From NCBI RefSeq assembly GCF_034424645.1, contig NZ_CP139969.1, positions 3,657,799 to 3,721,798 on the forward strand: DNA of 64,000 nt, given 5' to 3'. The notes beneath the pieces are model-generated. The model was given only the letters and a program-made list of their open reading frames with translations, made no database searches and was not told the DNA's origin. Position numbers and translations under genes: made by a program. Below are positions 34,286 through 44,899 of this stretch, in pieces (positions within the stretch are counted from its first letter, which is position 1; every line of letters starts with the position of its first letter). Origin of the DNA: Bordetella avium. GTDB taxonomy: Bacteria > Pseudomonadota > Gammaproteobacteria > Burkholderiales > Burkholderiaceae_B.

Positions 34286-34717
34286 TTAGATCCCCTCAAC
34301 GGTGATGCCCATGCTGCGGGCGCTACCAGCGATCGTGCGAACCGCGGCATCCAGATCGGCAGCGGTCAGATCGGGCTGCTTGGTCTTGGCGATTTCTTCG
34401 GCTTGAGCGCGCGTCAGCGTGCCAACCTTGTCGGTATGCGGCTTGGGCGAACCCTTTTGCACGCCAGCGGCCTTCTTGATGAGGACCGTCGCGGGCGGGG
34501 TCTTCATGATGAAGGTGAAGCTCTTGTCCGCGAAGGCGGTGATCACCACGGGAATCGGCAGACCAGGCTCCATGCCTTGGGTCTTGGCGTTGAACGCCTT
34601 GCAGAATTCCATGATGTTCAGGCCGCGCTGACCCAGTGCCGGGCCAATCGGGGGGGACGGATTTGCCTTACCAGCCGGAACTTGCAGCTTGATAAAGCCG
34701 ACGATCTTCTTCGCCAT
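34286..34717 (-). CDS. rplK: 50S ribosomal protein L11
   Basis: A 143-residue L11 of the GTPase-associated centre. [20 protein letters not shown] and the proline-containing [19 protein letters not shown] are diagnostic for the thiostrepton-binding N-terminal domain. The C-terminal RNA-binding domain ends [10 protein letters not shown]. The 56-base spacer to nusG contains a small GCCCG stem that could be part of an L1 target. Confidence 0.98.
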
Positions 34718-34773
34718 GCTTTGCTCCTTACGGGTGATATCGCCCGCCTAAACGGGCTCCCCGGGGTTGAGAA

Positions 34774-35307
34774 TCAGGTCTTTTCGACCTGGCTGAAATC
34801 GAGCTCGACCGGTGTAGCACGACCAAAAATCGTGACAGACACACGCACCTTGCTCTTTTCGTAATTGACTTCTTCGACGTTGCCGTTGAAGTCCGCGAAC
34901 GGACCTTCCTTGACGCGGACCATTTCGCCCACTTCGAAGAGAATCTTGGGCCGCGGCTTTTCGACGCCCTCTTCCATTTGCGACAGGATCTTTTCGACCT
35001 CGCGCTCGGAAATCGGAGTCGGGCGGTTGCCCGAGCCACCCAAAAAGCCGGTGACTCGATTGGTGTTCTTGACCAAGTGCCAGGTTTCGTCGGTCAGGTC
35101 CATCTCAACGAGGACGTAACCCGGGAAAATCCGGCGCTCGGTAATCGACTTTTGACCGCCCTTGACCTCAACGACTTCTTCGGAGGGAACAAGAATACGA
35201 CCAAAAGAGGTTTGCAGCTCTGCACGCTCAATACGCTCGTTCAGGGCTTTTTGTACGCTTTTTTCCATGCCGGAATACACATGGACGACATACCAACGTT
35301 TACTCAT
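34774..35307 (-). CDS. nusG: Transcription termination/antitermination factor NusG
   Basis: A 177-residue NusG with the start [20 protein letters not shown] at 35307; an upstream in-frame extension to 35376 is not NusG-like. The NGN domain covers about residues 1-115, with the short loop [10 protein letters not shown], and the KOW domain about 125-177 ([20 protein letters not shown]). NusG binds RNA polymerase and links it to Rho or to S10 of the leading ribosome. The gene is 8 bases after secE. Confidence 0.97.
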   Translation of the reverse strand: MSKRWYVVHVYSGMEKSVQKALNERIERAELQTSFGRILVPSEEVVEVKGGQKSITERRIFPGYVLVEMDLTDETWHLVKNTNRVTGFLGGSGNRPTPISEREVEKILSQMEEGVEKPRPKILFEVGEMVRVKEGPFADFNGNVEEVNYEKSKVRVSVTIFGRATPVELDFSQVEKT

Positions 35308-35315
35308 GCCTGTCC

Positions 35316-35696
35316 TTATTTCCAGCCCAGCAGCAGGCCGTAAAGTATCCACTCGATGCCCTTGTCGAGCACCCACATGAAAATGCCCATCACCGCGACA
35401 AACGCGAACACGATGCCAGTCATCTGGACCGTTTCTTTGCGCGTAGGCCAGGAGACACGCTTAACTTCGTTGTACGACTCTTGAGCGTAGCTGATCAGGC
35501 GGCGGCCAGGTTCGCTGAACCAGACGATGATGGCCGCGATCACCAGGCCACCAACAAAAACGCCTATCCGGGCAGCGATGGGTTGCGCGCTCAGCACGGA
35601 AAACCCAACGATGCCAGCTATAACGACAAGAACCGCCAACCCGAGCTTGATCCGGTCAGCGGTACTGGTAATGGTTTCTACGCTGGTATTAGACAT
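35316..35696 (-). CDS. secE: Preprotein translocase subunit SecE
   Basis: A 126-residue inner-membrane protein with three predicted membrane segments (about 18-35, 42-60 and 95-118). The conserved cytoplasmic amphipathic helix [19 protein letters not shown] lies before the last one. SecE clamps SecY in the translocon. The three-helix form matches E. coli. The order secE-nusG-rplKAJL-rpoBC is standard. Confidence 0.96.
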   Translation of the reverse strand: MSNTSVETITSTADRIKLGLAVLVVIAGIVGFSVLSAQPIAARIGVFVGGLVIAAIIVWFSEPGRRLISYAQESYNEVKRVSWPTRKETVQMTGIVFAFVAVMGIFMWVLDKGIEWILYGLLLGWK

Positions 35697-35751
35697 TTTG
35701 CGACACGAGCCCGCCGTGAATGCGCAGCTCGCGGTACTCTCCGGCGGGTGG

Positions 35752-35827
35752 TGGCAGGGGCAGTAGGAATCGAACCTACAACCTTCGGTTTTGGAGACCG
35801 ACGCTCTGCCAATTGAGCTATACCCCT
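35752..35827 (-). tRNA. tRNA-Trp (anticodon CCA)
   Basis: 76 bases including an encoded CCA end. The acceptor stem AGGGGTA pairs with TGCCCCT, the discriminator is G, and the anticodon loop CTCCAAA gives CCA. The T-arm reads GTAGG-TTCGATT-CCTAC. It is located between tuf and secE, as in the E. coli tufB-secE region. Confidence 0.97.
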
Positions 35828-35942
35828 ATGGCTTTCACTTGATTTGCAGCAAAGTAATCTGCAAGACACCGCTGCAAACTGCATGGCACCTCGCGGAACC
35901 ATACATAATATTGCTTTTTCTTTTTTCGTGCAAGTTCTATGC

Positions 35943-35978
35943 ACAAGGAAATGGGGCCTGACGGCCCCGTTTCCTTGC
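35943..35978 (-). terminator. Long hairpin after tuf copy 2
   Basis: A stem of about 16 bp pairs 35943-35958 with 35963-35978 around a TGAC loop. A T-tract is not adjacent, so it may be a partial terminator or processing site separating tuf mRNA from tRNA-Trp and secE. Confidence 0.5.
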
Positions 35979-35986
35979 ACTCGGTA

Positions 35987-37177
<1,191 letters not shown>

Positions 37178-37232
37178 GGCTGACTCCTGACCTGGATTGA
37201 AGCTTCTGACTGAAGAAAAGATTAGAGAATTT

Positions 37233-37307
<75 letters not shown>

Positions 37308-37310
37308 ATT

Positions 37311-37384
37311 TGGAGCGGGTGAAGGGAATCGAACCCTCGTCGTAAGCTTGGAAGGCTTCTGCTCTACCATTGAGCTACACCCGC
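37311..37384 (-). tRNA. tRNA-Gly (anticodon TCC)
   Basis: 74 bases with an encoded CCA. The acceptor GCGGGTG pairs with CACCCGC, the discriminator is T, the anticodon loop CTTCCAA gives TCC, and the T-arm reads GAGGG-TTCGATT-CCCTT. It lies three bases from tRNA-Thr, so both are cut from one precursor. Confidence 0.96.
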
Positions 37385-37500
37385 GGCTACCCTTTCACCT
37401 TGCTTCACATTTTTATTTCGCGTGTGGTGCGCGCATGTACTACAGATGTCTTACATGCAAATCCAGGCTACTACTGTGCCTGGATTTGAAATAGTTCTCT

Positions 37501-37587
37501 TGGTGGAGGAGGTTGGATTCGAACCAACGTAGGCGCAAGGCCAACAGATTTACAGTCTGCCCCCTTTAACCACTCGGGCACCCCTCC
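37501..37587 (-). tRNA. tRNA-Tyr (anticodon GTA)
   Basis: 87 bases with an encoded CCA and the long variable arm of a type II tRNA. The acceptor GGAGGGG pairs with CTCCTCC (one G-T), the anticodon region ACTGTAAAT gives GTA, and the T-loop is TTCGAAT. It is the first RNA of the tuf operon, just downstream of a strong promoter. Confidence 0.97.
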
Positions 37588-37600
37588 TGAGAGAAACGAG

Positions 37601-37629
37601 ATTATGAACACATTTATTATCGGTGTCAA
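37601..37629 (-). promoter_or_regulatory. Strong sigma70 promoter of the tRNA-tuf-secE operon
   Basis: On the minus strand there is a perfect -35 TTGACA (37624-37629), a 17-base spacer and the -10 CATAAT (37601-37606). The start point would be about 7 bases before mature tRNA-Tyr. No other candidate of this quality is seen near the operon. Confidence 0.85.
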
Positions 37630-37672
37630 ACCAAAAAAGGGGATTTCCCACAAATTTGATTTGTCCCTTATT

Positions 37673-38680
37673 TTAATACAGATCAAATAGTCGCTGGAGT
37701 GCCACAGGCTCGTGTGAGCGCATCAAACCGAGGGTGAGCAGAACACGGGCCTTCTGAGGATTGAGCTCACCGGCGGCGATCGTGCCGTGGCCATCATCGT
37801 TGATTTCGATATTGCGCATGACGCTGCCGGAACCCGTGCGTGTGGAACGCACCACGACGACGCCTTTCGCCACGGCGCGGTCAATGGCGGCAATGGCATC
37901 GTCGGTTGCATTGCCGTCACCGACGCCTGCCAGGATAATCCCTTGGGCATGGGCGGCGATGAAATCAATCAGGGCGCCGTCCATATCGACGCAGGCATAA
38001 GCGATATCCACCCGCGGCCAACTGCGCACGGGTGGCAGCGGCATACTGAAAACCTGTTTAGCGGCCGCGCTGGCGATATTAGACGTCCCGTAAAAACCGA
38101 CCTGCCCACCACGAACCCACCCTGCCCTACCGCTGTTGGGCGAGGTAAACGCCGCCACGCCGCCGCAGGCGGTTTTTTGTACGGAACGGGCGTAATGAAT
38201 GTCGTCATTCATGGTGACCAGCGGGCCGCGTCCGCGACTTTGCGGATGCGCAGCAATTGTCACGGCATTTAACAAATTGCGAGGGCCATCGGCACTCAGT
38301 GCCGTCGATGGACGCATGGCGCCGACCAGGACCACCGGCTTGTCAAAGGGCAACACCAAGCTGAGGAAATAGGCCGTTTCTTCAATAGTGTCCGTCCCAT
38401 GAGTGATGACAATACCGTCGATGGACGCGTCCGCACACAGCTCGGCCACGCGCGCGGCTAAGGCCCGCCATACGTCATAGGTCATGTTCTGACTGCCGAC
38501 ATTGGCCAACTGTTCGGCCTGCACATTTGCCGCACGCGCCAGACCAGGTACGGCCTGCAACAAGGCATCGATGCTCAATGCTCCGGCGCGGTAAGCTGCG
38601 CTCTCGGCGCTATCTTGAGCGCCGGCAATGGTTCCACCGGTCGCCAACAGCGCAACGCGGGCAAGCGCACGGTCAGGCAT
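37673..38680 (-). CDS. Type II-like L-asparaginase
   Basis: A 335-residue asparaginase from ATG 38680. LLATGGTIAGAQ near residues 12-23 holds the nucleophilic Thr18, and ITHGTDTIEETAYF the second active-site Thr-Asp. SVQKTACGGVAAF keeps the catalytic Lys. It hydrolyses asparagine to aspartate and ammonia. No signal peptide is visible, so it is probably cytoplasmic, unlike E. coli AnsB. The gene overlaps parB by 8 bases and ends 85 bases before tRNA-Tyr with no visible terminator, so parABS-operon expression and asparaginase are linked. Confidence 0.92.
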   Translation of the reverse strand: MPDRALARVALLATGGTIAGAQDSAESAAYRAGALSIDALLQAVPGLARAANVQAEQLANVGSQNMTYDVWRALAARVAELCADASIDGIVITHGTDTIEETAYFLSLVLPFDKPVVLVGAMRPSTALSADGPRNLLNAVTIAAHPQSRGRGPLVTMNDDIHYARSVQKTACGGVAAFTSPNSGRAGWVRGGQVGFYGTSNIASAAAKQVFSMPLPPVRSWPRVDIAYACVDMDGALIDFIAAHAQGIILAGVGDGNATDDAIAAIDRAVAKGVVVVRSTRTGSGSVMRNIEINDDGHGTIAAGELNPQKARVLLTLGLMRSHEPVALQRLFDLY

Positions 38681-39578
38681 CAATGACTCCCGCCAATCCT
38701 TGCCGTTCCAACAGCGAATTCAGGTGATCCCAGCCATGGAAATCAATGACGAGCTGCCCCTTATCGCGAGCGCCAACCTTGAGCACCACACGCGTGCCCA
38801 GATGATCAGACAGCGCCTCTTCGAGACGCGTGACATCGCGTGAAGGCCCCTTCTTCTTGGGCGATGTGGCTTCTCCCTCCTTCACCGTTTTAGCGACGAT
38901 TTTTTCGGCTTCGCGAACGGACAGGCGGCGAGCAATGATGAGATTGGCCAGCTGGATTTGGGTGGCGGCATCGACCGCCAGCAACGCACGGGCATGGCCC
39001 ATGTCGATATCGCCGGCCAGCAGCATGGTCTGTACGGGTACAGCCAGGTTCAGCAGGCGCAATAAATTGCTGGTTGCCGACCGCGAACGGCCAATCGCCT
39101 GCGCGGCCTGCTCATGCGTCAAACCGAATTCATCCAGCAGGCGTCGGACACCTTGCGCTTCTTCGAGCGGATTCAGGTCCTCGCGCTGGATGTTTTCGAT
39201 CAAGGCCATGATGGCGGCGTTCTCGTCCGCCACATCACGCACCAGCACGGGCACTTCTTTCAGACCGGCCAGTTGAGCCGCGCGGAAGCGCCGCTCACCC
39301 GCGATGATTTCGTACTGTCCAGGAATGGCAAGCCCGCGCACGAGAATGGGCTGCATAATGCCCTGCGTACGGACGGATTCGGCCAGCTCATTCAGGGCGC
39401 CTTCGTCCATACGGGTACGTGGCTGATACTTGCCAGCCCGCAACCTGTCGATAGGCAGCGTCGTGGGCAGTGCGCTCTCAGGCTCGACTGCCTTGCCTAT
39501 ATTGTCGATAGCCGGAACATCCGCCCCGAGCAAGGCATCCAGCCCCCGGCCCAGGCCCTTGGGTTTCTTGGTAGCCAT
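38673..39578 (-). CDS. parB: Chromosome partitioning protein ParB
   Basis: A 301-residue ParB. The N-terminal MATKKPKGLGRGLDALLGAD recruits ParA. The CTP-binding region contains GERRFRAAQLAGLKEVPVLV and ENIQREDLNPLEEAQG. The helix-turn-helix that reads parS is LTHEQAAQAIGRSRSATSN, and a C-terminal dimerisation domain follows. Three perfect parS sites lie 4 kb away at 43080-43238. It is transcribed 68 bases after parA. Confidence 0.97.
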   Translation of the reverse strand: MATKKPKGLGRGLDALLGADVPAIDNIGKAVEPESALPTTLPIDRLRAGKYQPRTRMDEGALNELAESVRTQGIMQPILVRGLAIPGQYEIIAGERRFRAAQLAGLKEVPVLVRDVADENAAIMALIENIQREDLNPLEEAQGVRRLLDEFGLTHEQAAQAIGRSRSATSNLLRLLNLAVPVQTMLLAGDIDMGHARALLAVDAATQIQLANLIIARRLSVREAEKIVAKTVKEGEATSPKKKGPSRDVTRLEEALSDHLGTRVVLKVGARDKGQLVIDFHGWDHLNSLLERQGLAGVIDA

Positions 39579-39646
39579 CCTTATAGTCCTCTTTCTTCAG
39601 CGCATCAGGCGCTGCTCTTTATTCATGCGAAGGGCGAAGCCCTCCC

Positions 39647-40444
39647 TTATTGCATTTCCTTAACGCGCTCGATCATCTCGGCGCCAAAAGAAATGTAGGC
39701 CTGGGCTCCACGTGAAGCGCGGTCGTAGACCACGCCGGGCATGCCATAACTGGGTGCTTCCGCAAGCCGTACATTGCGCGGCACAACCGTTTTGAACACC
39801 TTGTCGCCAAAGTGTGCCTCAAGCTGAGCCGAGACCTGCTGTTGCAACGTCATGCGGGGATCGAACATAACGCGCAACAAACCGATGACGCGCAGATCAT
39901 TGTTGATATTCCGATGAACGCGCTTGATGGTGTTGACCAGGTCAGACAGACCTTCAAGCGCAAAGTATTCGCACTGCATCGGAATGATGACGCCGTCTGC
40001 TGCGGCCAGACCATTAAGCGTCAGCAGCGACAAGGTCGGTGGACAGTCAATCAGCACGAAATCGTATTGGTCCGCCACGGTCTCGATGGCGAGTTTGAGC
40101 TGTTGTTCGCGCTCTTCCATTTGGACCAGATCGATCTCGGCGCCCGACAATTCACGATTGGCCGGGAGAACGTCATAGCCACCCGATTCGGAACGCACGC
40201 GCGCGGTCTCAATGGTAGCCTCGCCGATCAATACCTGATAAAGGTTCGACTCCAGGCTGTTCTTGTCGATGCCGCTACCCATTGTCGCGTTGCCCTGAGG
40301 GTCGAGATCGACCAGCAACACACGCTGTTGATGGGTCGCCAGCCCCGCCGCGAGGTTAATGGCCGTCGTGGTTTTGCCGACGCCTCCCTTTTGGTTGGCG
40401 ATACAAAATACACGGGCGGACTTGGTGGGCGGAATATTGTTCAT
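39647..40444 (-). CDS. parA: Chromosome partitioning ATPase ParA
   Basis: A 265-residue Walker ATPase with the start [18 protein letters not shown] at 40444, which overlaps the rsmG stop by 4 bases (ATGA). The deviant Walker A QKGGVGKTTTAINLAAGLA starts near residue 19. LVDLDPQGNATMG and VLIDCPPTLSLLT follow. ParA gradients move ParB-parS complexes toward the pole. A frame extension to 40480 lies inside rsmG and is not chosen. Confidence 0.97.
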   Translation of the reverse strand: MNNIPPTKSARVFCIANQKGGVGKTTTAINLAAGLATHQQRVLLVDLDPQGNATMGSGIDKNSLESNLYQVLIGEATIETARVRSESGGYDVLPANRELSGAEIDLVQMEEREQQLKLAIETVADQYDFVLIDCPPTLSLLTLNGLAAADGVIIPMQCEYFALEGLSDLVNTIKRVHRNINNDLRVIGLLRVMFDPRMTLQQQVSAQLEAHFGDKVFKTVVPRNVRLAEAPSYGMPGVVYDRASRGAQAYISFGAEMIERVKEMQ

Positions 40445-41115
40445 AGAGTTCCTTGACTGCGGCGCATCCAGATCAGGCAACGCTCGGCATCGAGTTCAGG
40501 CACCTGCAGGGGTTCAATGCGTTCGACTTGCCAGGCGGCCGGCAGTCCTTCAATTTCTTCGGCGGGGACCTTGCCCTTCATGGCGACGAGCGTACCACCA
40601 GGTCGAACGTGGCGGCCGGCCAAATTGGCGAAATCGTGCAAGGATGCAAATGCACGTGAGATCACCACATCACAGTCCGCAGGTGCTACGCGCTCGATAC
40701 GGGCATGCATGGCATGAAGATTAGGCAACATCAGCGTGCCAGCCATCTGTTGAACGAAAGCAGTTTTTTTTTCGACGGCGTCAACGCAGGTGATGTCCCA
40801 CTCGGGTTGCACGATGGCGAGCACCACACCCGGCAGTCCGCCACCGGAGCCGACGTCATAGACCTTAGCCGGTTGCCCTGCCTGCAAAGCGCGCACCAAA
40901 GGCTGCACCACGGACAAGCTATCGAACAAATGCTGGATCAGCATCTGTTCTGGGTCACGGATGGCCGTGAGGTTATACGTGCGATTCCAGCGTTGCATCT
41001 GCGCCATATAGCGCAGAAGCTTTTCCTGTTGTTCGGCACCAGCCGCCAATCCCAGGGACTGGCATGCCTGTTCAAGCCGCTGCGCAGCGGCAATATCTTC
41101 GGGCATTGTGCTCAT
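40441..41115 (-). CDS. rsmG: 16S rRNA (guanine-N7) methyltransferase RsmG
   Basis: A 224-residue SAM-dependent methyltransferase (GidB). The SAM-binding loop is [17 protein letters not shown] near residues 75-91, and [20 protein letters not shown] is also typical. It methylates G527 in the 530 loop. It overlaps mnmG by 4 bases and parA by 4, so mnmG, rsmG and parA are translationally linked. Confidence 0.96.
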   Translation of the reverse strand: MSTMPEDIAAAQRLEQACQSLGLAAGAEQQEKLLRYMAQMQRWNRTYNLTAIRDPEQMLIQHLFDSLSVVQPLVRALQAGQPAKVYDVGSGGGLPGVVLAIVQPEWDITCVDAVEKKTAFVQQMAGTLMLPNLHAMHARIERVAPADCDVVISRAFASLHDFANLAGRHVRPGGTLVAMKGKVPAEEIEGLPAAWQVERIEPLQVPELDAERCLIWMRRSQGTL

Positions 41116-43025
41116 ATTGCCCGCTTACCGTAATGCAGGCGTTTCAGATGGATAAGTAACAAGGAGACGGCCGCTGGTGTGACACCCGAAATACGGGCGG
41201 CCTGGCCCACGGTCTCGGGACGGTGAGTCTTAAGCTTTTGCCTGACCTCAAAGGACAGGCTGCTGACAGCGTCGTAATCAATATCGGCGGGTATGGCTTG
41301 CTGCTCATGAACCACATGCTTTTGCACTTCGTCGCGCTGACGTTCGATATAGCCGGCATACTTGATCTGAATCTCGACCTGTTCGGCCAAGACATCATCT
41401 CCCAAAAGCCCAGGACCTGCCAGCAGTTCTCCAGCACCATTGCGAGCCTGCATCAGCGCTTCATAACTGATATTCGGGCGCTTGAGCAGATCTGCCAAAG
41501 CGTATTCACGCTCGATGGCTTTGCCCAACAGCACCTGCGCCGGCTCCTCAGGAAGCAGACGTGGATTGACCCAGGTAGATTGCAAACGCTGCACCTCGGC
41601 TTGAATCGCATCTCGCTTACGGTTGAAAGCATCCCACCGGATATCATCCACGAGGCCCAATTCACGACCGATTTCTGTCAAACGCAAGTCGGCATTATCC
41701 TCGCGCAGACTTAATCGGTACTCTGCGCGAGAAGTGAACATACGATAAGGCTCGGTAACCCCTCGGGTAACCAGATCATCCACCAGCACCCCCAGATAGG
41801 CCTCATCGCGCCGCGGCACCCAGGCCTCGCGATCGCTTGCATAACGGGCGGCATTGATCCCTGCCAGCAAACCTTGGGCGGCTGCCTCTTCATAGCCGGT
41901 CGTACCATTGATCTGGCCAGCGAAAAACAGACCTGAAATGGCCTTGGTTTCCAGACTGCTTTTCAATCCACGTGGATCAAAGTAGTCATATTCGATCGCA
42001 TAACCTGGCCGCAGAATGTGAGCGTGCTCCAGACCCGGCAGAGAATGGATCAACTCGTACTGCACATCAAAAGGCAAGCTGGTGGATACGCCGTTGGGAT
42101 AGACCTCATGCGTATCCAGACCTTCGGGCTCAAGAAATATCTGGTGTGACGGCTTGTCGGCAAAGCGATGAATCTTGTCTTCGATAGAAGGACAGTAACG
42201 CGGGCCGATCCCTTCAATGACCCCGCTATACATGGGAGAACGATCTAAGCCGCCTCGAATGATGTCGTGTGTGCGCTCATTGGTATGGGTGATCCAACAC
42301 GGCAATTGCCGGGGGTGTAGCGCCGCCGAGCCCATAAAGGAAAACACGGGTATAGGGTCCAGATCTCCGGGCTGCTCTTCCAAGACTGAATAGTTGATGG
42401 TTCGACCATCAATGCGGGGCGGCGTACCTGTTTTCAAACGCCCCTGAGGAAGCTTGAGCTCCTTCAACCGTTGGCCGAGTGAATTTGCGGGCGGGTCCCC
42501 TGCCCTGCCCCCGGAATAGTGTTGAAGACCCACGTGAATCAGGCCATTCAGAAATGTGCCGGCGGTCAACACAACAGCACGGCCACGAAACTTCAGGCCA
42601 ATCTGGGTGACCGCACCAACAACCTTGTCTCCCTCGACGATCAGATCTTCGACCGACTGTTGGAACAGCCACAGGTTTTCCTGGTTTTCCAGGCGATGAC
42701 GAATAGCCTTGCGGTACAAAACCCGGTCGGCCTGCGCACGCGTGGCCCGTACAGCCGGACCTTTCGAACTGTTCAGAATCCGAAATTGGATACCTGCCTC
42801 ATCGGTAGCGATGGCCATCGCACCGCCCAGCGCATCAACCTCTTTGACAAGATGGCCCTTGCCTATTCCCCCTATCGAAGGATTGCAGGACATCTGGCCT
42901 AGGGTCTCGATGTTGTGCGTCAACAGCAAGGTCTTCGCACCTGATCGGGCGGCAGCCAGCGCAGCTTCAGTACCGGCATGGCCGCCACCGACGACGATGA
43001 CGTCAAATTCGTGGGGGTAATTCAT
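41112..43025 (-). CDS. mnmG: tRNA uridine 5-carboxymethylaminomethyl modification enzyme MnmG
   Basis: A 637-residue FAD protein (GidA). The dinucleotide-binding motif [21 protein letters not shown] starts at residue 9. [21 protein letters not shown] and [21 protein letters not shown] are hallmarks. It works with MnmE to modify U34 of certain tRNAs; mnmE is 12 kb away in this window. It is the first gene leftward from the parS cluster. Confidence 0.98.
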   Translation of the reverse strand: MNYPHEFDVIVVGGGHAGTEAALAAARSGAKTLLLTHNIETLGQMSCNPSIGGIGKGHLVKEVDALGGAMAIATDEAGIQFRILNSSKGPAVRATRAQADRVLYRKAIRHRLENQENLWLFQQSVEDLIVEGDKVVGAVTQIGLKFRGRAVVLTAGTFLNGLIHVGLQHYSGGRAGDPPANSLGQRLKELKLPQGRLKTGTPPRIDGRTINYSVLEEQPGDLDPIPVFSFMGSAALHPRQLPCWITHTNERTHDIIRGGLDRSPMYSGVIEGIGPRYCPSIEDKIHRFADKPSHQIFLEPEGLDTHEVYPNGVSTSLPFDVQYELIHSLPGLEHAHILRPGYAIEYDYFDPRGLKSSLETKAISGLFFAGQINGTTGYEEAAAQGLLAGINAARYASDREAWVPRRDEAYLGVLVDDLVTRGVTEPYRMFTSRAEYRLSLREDNADLRLTEIGRELGLVDDIRWDAFNRKRDAIQAEVQRLQSTWVNPRLLPEEPAQVLLGKAIEREYALADLLKRPNISYEALMQARNGAGELLAGPGLLGDDVLAEQVEIQIKYAGYIERQRDEVQKHVVHEQQAIPADIDYDAVSSLSFEVRQKLKTHRPETVGQAARISGVTPAAVSLLLIHLKRLHYGKRAI

Positions 43026-43079
43026 GGTGTGGGAGCAAGTGAGTGCTTTCTTGAGCCATTATAGATGGGCCCCTAGTGA

Positions 43080-43095
43080 TGTTTCACGTGAAACA
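43080..43095. promoter_or_regulatory. parS site 1
   Basis: TGTTTCACGTGAAACA, a perfect 16-base palindrome and exact match to the bacterial parS consensus. It is 54 bases upstream of the mnmG start, so ParB bound here could also affect mnmG expression. Confidence 0.97.
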
Positions 43096-43179
43096 TCATT
43101 AAGCGTGGAATTTCCCGCGTTCTCAAACAGAAATCTGAGCATATTTGAGACTACTGTATGGATACTCAGTCTCAGGGCA

Positions 43180-43195
43180 TGTTCCACGTGGAACA
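43180..43195. promoter_or_regulatory. parS site 2
   Basis: TGTTCCACGTGGAACA, a perfect palindrome and the second common form of the parS consensus. It is 100 bases from site 1. Confidence 0.97.
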
Positions 43196-43222
43196 TGACA
43201 CCCAATCCAGAAAACCTGTGAG

Positions 43223-43238
43223 TGTTTCACGTGAAACA
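43223..43238. promoter_or_regulatory. parS site 3
   Basis: TGTTTCACGTGAAACA again, 43 bases from site 2. Three sites in 160 bases make a strong ParB nucleation and clamp-loading zone. Confidence 0.97.
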
Positions 43239-44210
43239 TCATATCTGCCTGAACCCAGATTGCCTCAAGCAGCGCGGTTGAAATGCTGGACAACGATTTG
43301 ATCCGAACAGGCCCATCAGCGCTCTGTGGCCTACCGCCATGATTATCAAAATCTATAAATAAGATAGGCCGAATTTAGTACGGTGCACAAAGCTGTTGAT
43401 AACTCATCCAACAAAAACCAGGCTATAGAGACATTCGAATCGCGCCACTTTGCCAAGAAATTGTCTTTAAGCAAACATGCGGCTCAGCGTGAAATGCTGC
43501 CTCACAGTAAAGTTATCCACAGAGATAAACACATTCGGCTTGGTGGCGGGTTCCTACCGTTATCAGCGTCTGAAGGTAGGCATTCGGCCCCTGAGCTTTT
43601 GCCTTCGCGAATCAGCGGCGAAAAGTCACTCTAGGAGTAATCCCCAAAACTATCCACAAGCAGGCGGTGTATTGGACTTTATAAACAGGCCGGTGCCCGA
43701 AAGACCGTACACATTGAATATGGGGATATCTTTGTGAAGAACAAGCCTGTAGCGGCAGTGGAAAACTCAGTGCTTCCTCAACTCGCTTTCTGTACGACGC
43801 GCAGGCAAGTCAACTGCCCATGTCTGGCTGAACTCTGTAATTCCGTGAAAAATCACAGTTTTTTTTCTATCCTTCAGACTCAGACCAAGCTAAGCCTTAA
43901 CGGAGGAAGCCAAGCAGCCTGGGTAAAACAATGTGGAAATCGTGCGCTGAATTTTGTGTAAAACTCGGCCGGCCCCCGCCAGTATGACGAGGGAAAACAC
44001 ACTCCCCGAGCTCCAAGCCGGATTTTTATCCACAAAGTTATCCAGAGGCACTTTGCTTGGGAAACCGCGAGCGACGTCCAGGAAGATTCGTCCAATAAAC
44101 ACGAAAACTCAAAGAGGCTCGGGATAGAAATCCACAAAATAATGTTAGTACATACTAACAATTTACGAATAATTCTGAGCCGCAATGTGCGCTGCCGGGC
44201 CCAGAAACGA
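43239..44210. other. Gene-free region with DnaA-box-like sites next to parS cluster
   Basis: No gene is recognised in about 970 bases. DnaA-box matches are TGTTGATAA near 43393, TTATCCACA at 43513-43521, CTATCCACA at 43650-43658, TTATCCACA at 44026-44034 and TTATCCAGA at 44038-44046. AT-rich segments lie at 43341-43380. It could be an accessory DnaA-binding region or part of the origin; base-composition skew favours the gap at 46-49 kb as the main origin. Confidence 0.55.
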
Positions 44211-44242
44211 CAACGCCCCAGACTTTAGGTCTTGGGGCGTTG
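44211..44242 (-). terminator. Terminator after csp
   Basis: CAACGCCCCA (44211-44220) pairs with TGGGGCGTTG (44233-44242), a perfect 10-bp stem with a 12-base loop. The T-run on the minus strand is broken (TCGTTTC), so efficiency is uncertain. Confidence 0.65.
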
Positions 44243-44286
44243 AGCCAGGATGCAGACCTGGCCTAGCGGGATTGGGATTTCCCGAT

Positions 44287-44493
44287 TTAAAGCGGGCGAA
44301 TTTCGGCCGCTTGAGGCCCTTTCGGACCATCCTTGACATCAAATTCGACTTCCTGGCCTTCGTTAAGGCTGCGGTAGCCTCGGCCTTGAATCGCGGAGAA
44401 GTGCGCGAATACATCAGTACCGCCACTGTCCGGCGTAATGAAGCCGTAACCCTTATCGGCGTTGAACCACTTAACTTTGCCCTTTTGAGCCAT
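44287..44493 (-). CDS. cspA: Cold-shock domain protein
   Basis: A 68-residue Csp, one OB-fold that binds single-stranded RNA and [23 protein letters not shown] includes RNP1-like KGYGFI, and [10 protein letters not shown] is RNP2-like. The start at 44493 is chosen because the frame upstream to 44565 has no Csp sequence. The ribosome-binding AGGA lies in a 30-base-loop inverted repeat described separately. Csp paralogues vary in regulation, so the symbol is family-level. Confidence 0.93.
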   Translation of the reverse strand: MAQKGKVKWFNADKGYGFITPDSGGTDVFAHFSAIQGRGYRSLNEGQEVEFDVKDGPKGPQAAEIRPL

Positions 44494-44499
44494 TTTTAT

Positions 44500-44545
44500 A
44501 GCGTCCTGGAAAAAAAAAACGAGTTGCAAATGAATCAAGGACGCT
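44500..44545 (-). promoter_or_regulatory. Inverted repeat that can hide the csp ribosome-binding site
   Basis: In the mRNA AGCGUCCU (44545-44538) is exactly complementary to AGGACGCU (44507-44500), which contains the AGGA ribosome-binding sequence ten bases before ATG. The loop is 30 bases and includes ten U in a row. Such pairing could change with temperature. Confidence 0.5.
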
Positions 44546-44899
44546 GACACCAACTTGCCAAGCAAGGAGCTCGTTGCAAGTTTCGTCTGCCGCTTGCCGC
44601 CAAAAGCGGTACCAGGGCTTGCGCAATGCTTGAATTCACTGCAAGGCCAGCATACTCATCCGCACTTGCGCAGACCTATAGTTGTTTACCCGTATGTAGC
44701 ATTTTTTCACTGGGATCCGAGGCAAACCCCTCTGCGACCATCACGAATTGGCGTTCAAACAAGCCGAGAGTGTCCAGGACGACTCCCCATCGACAGGCAG
44801 GCCCGCCCTGCCATCAGGCGCACATGCCCGCGGATGTCTGAAAGTTTTGGGATACTACGTGTCGTCACCCATTTACCCTCGCCTCCCCTATTCAAAGCC
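44546..44899. other. Divergent upstream region of csp and aminotransferase
   Basis: About 350 bases with no recognised gene. The aminotransferase frame extends upstream in phase to 44555, but that extension has no family sequence. Promoters for both directions are expected here, though I could not pick a clear one. Confidence 0.5.

Noticed and set aside
43080..43238. CRISPR-like or iteron array
   Set aside because: The repeated palindromes match parS exactly and are unevenly spaced; no repeat-spacer array is present anywhere in the window.
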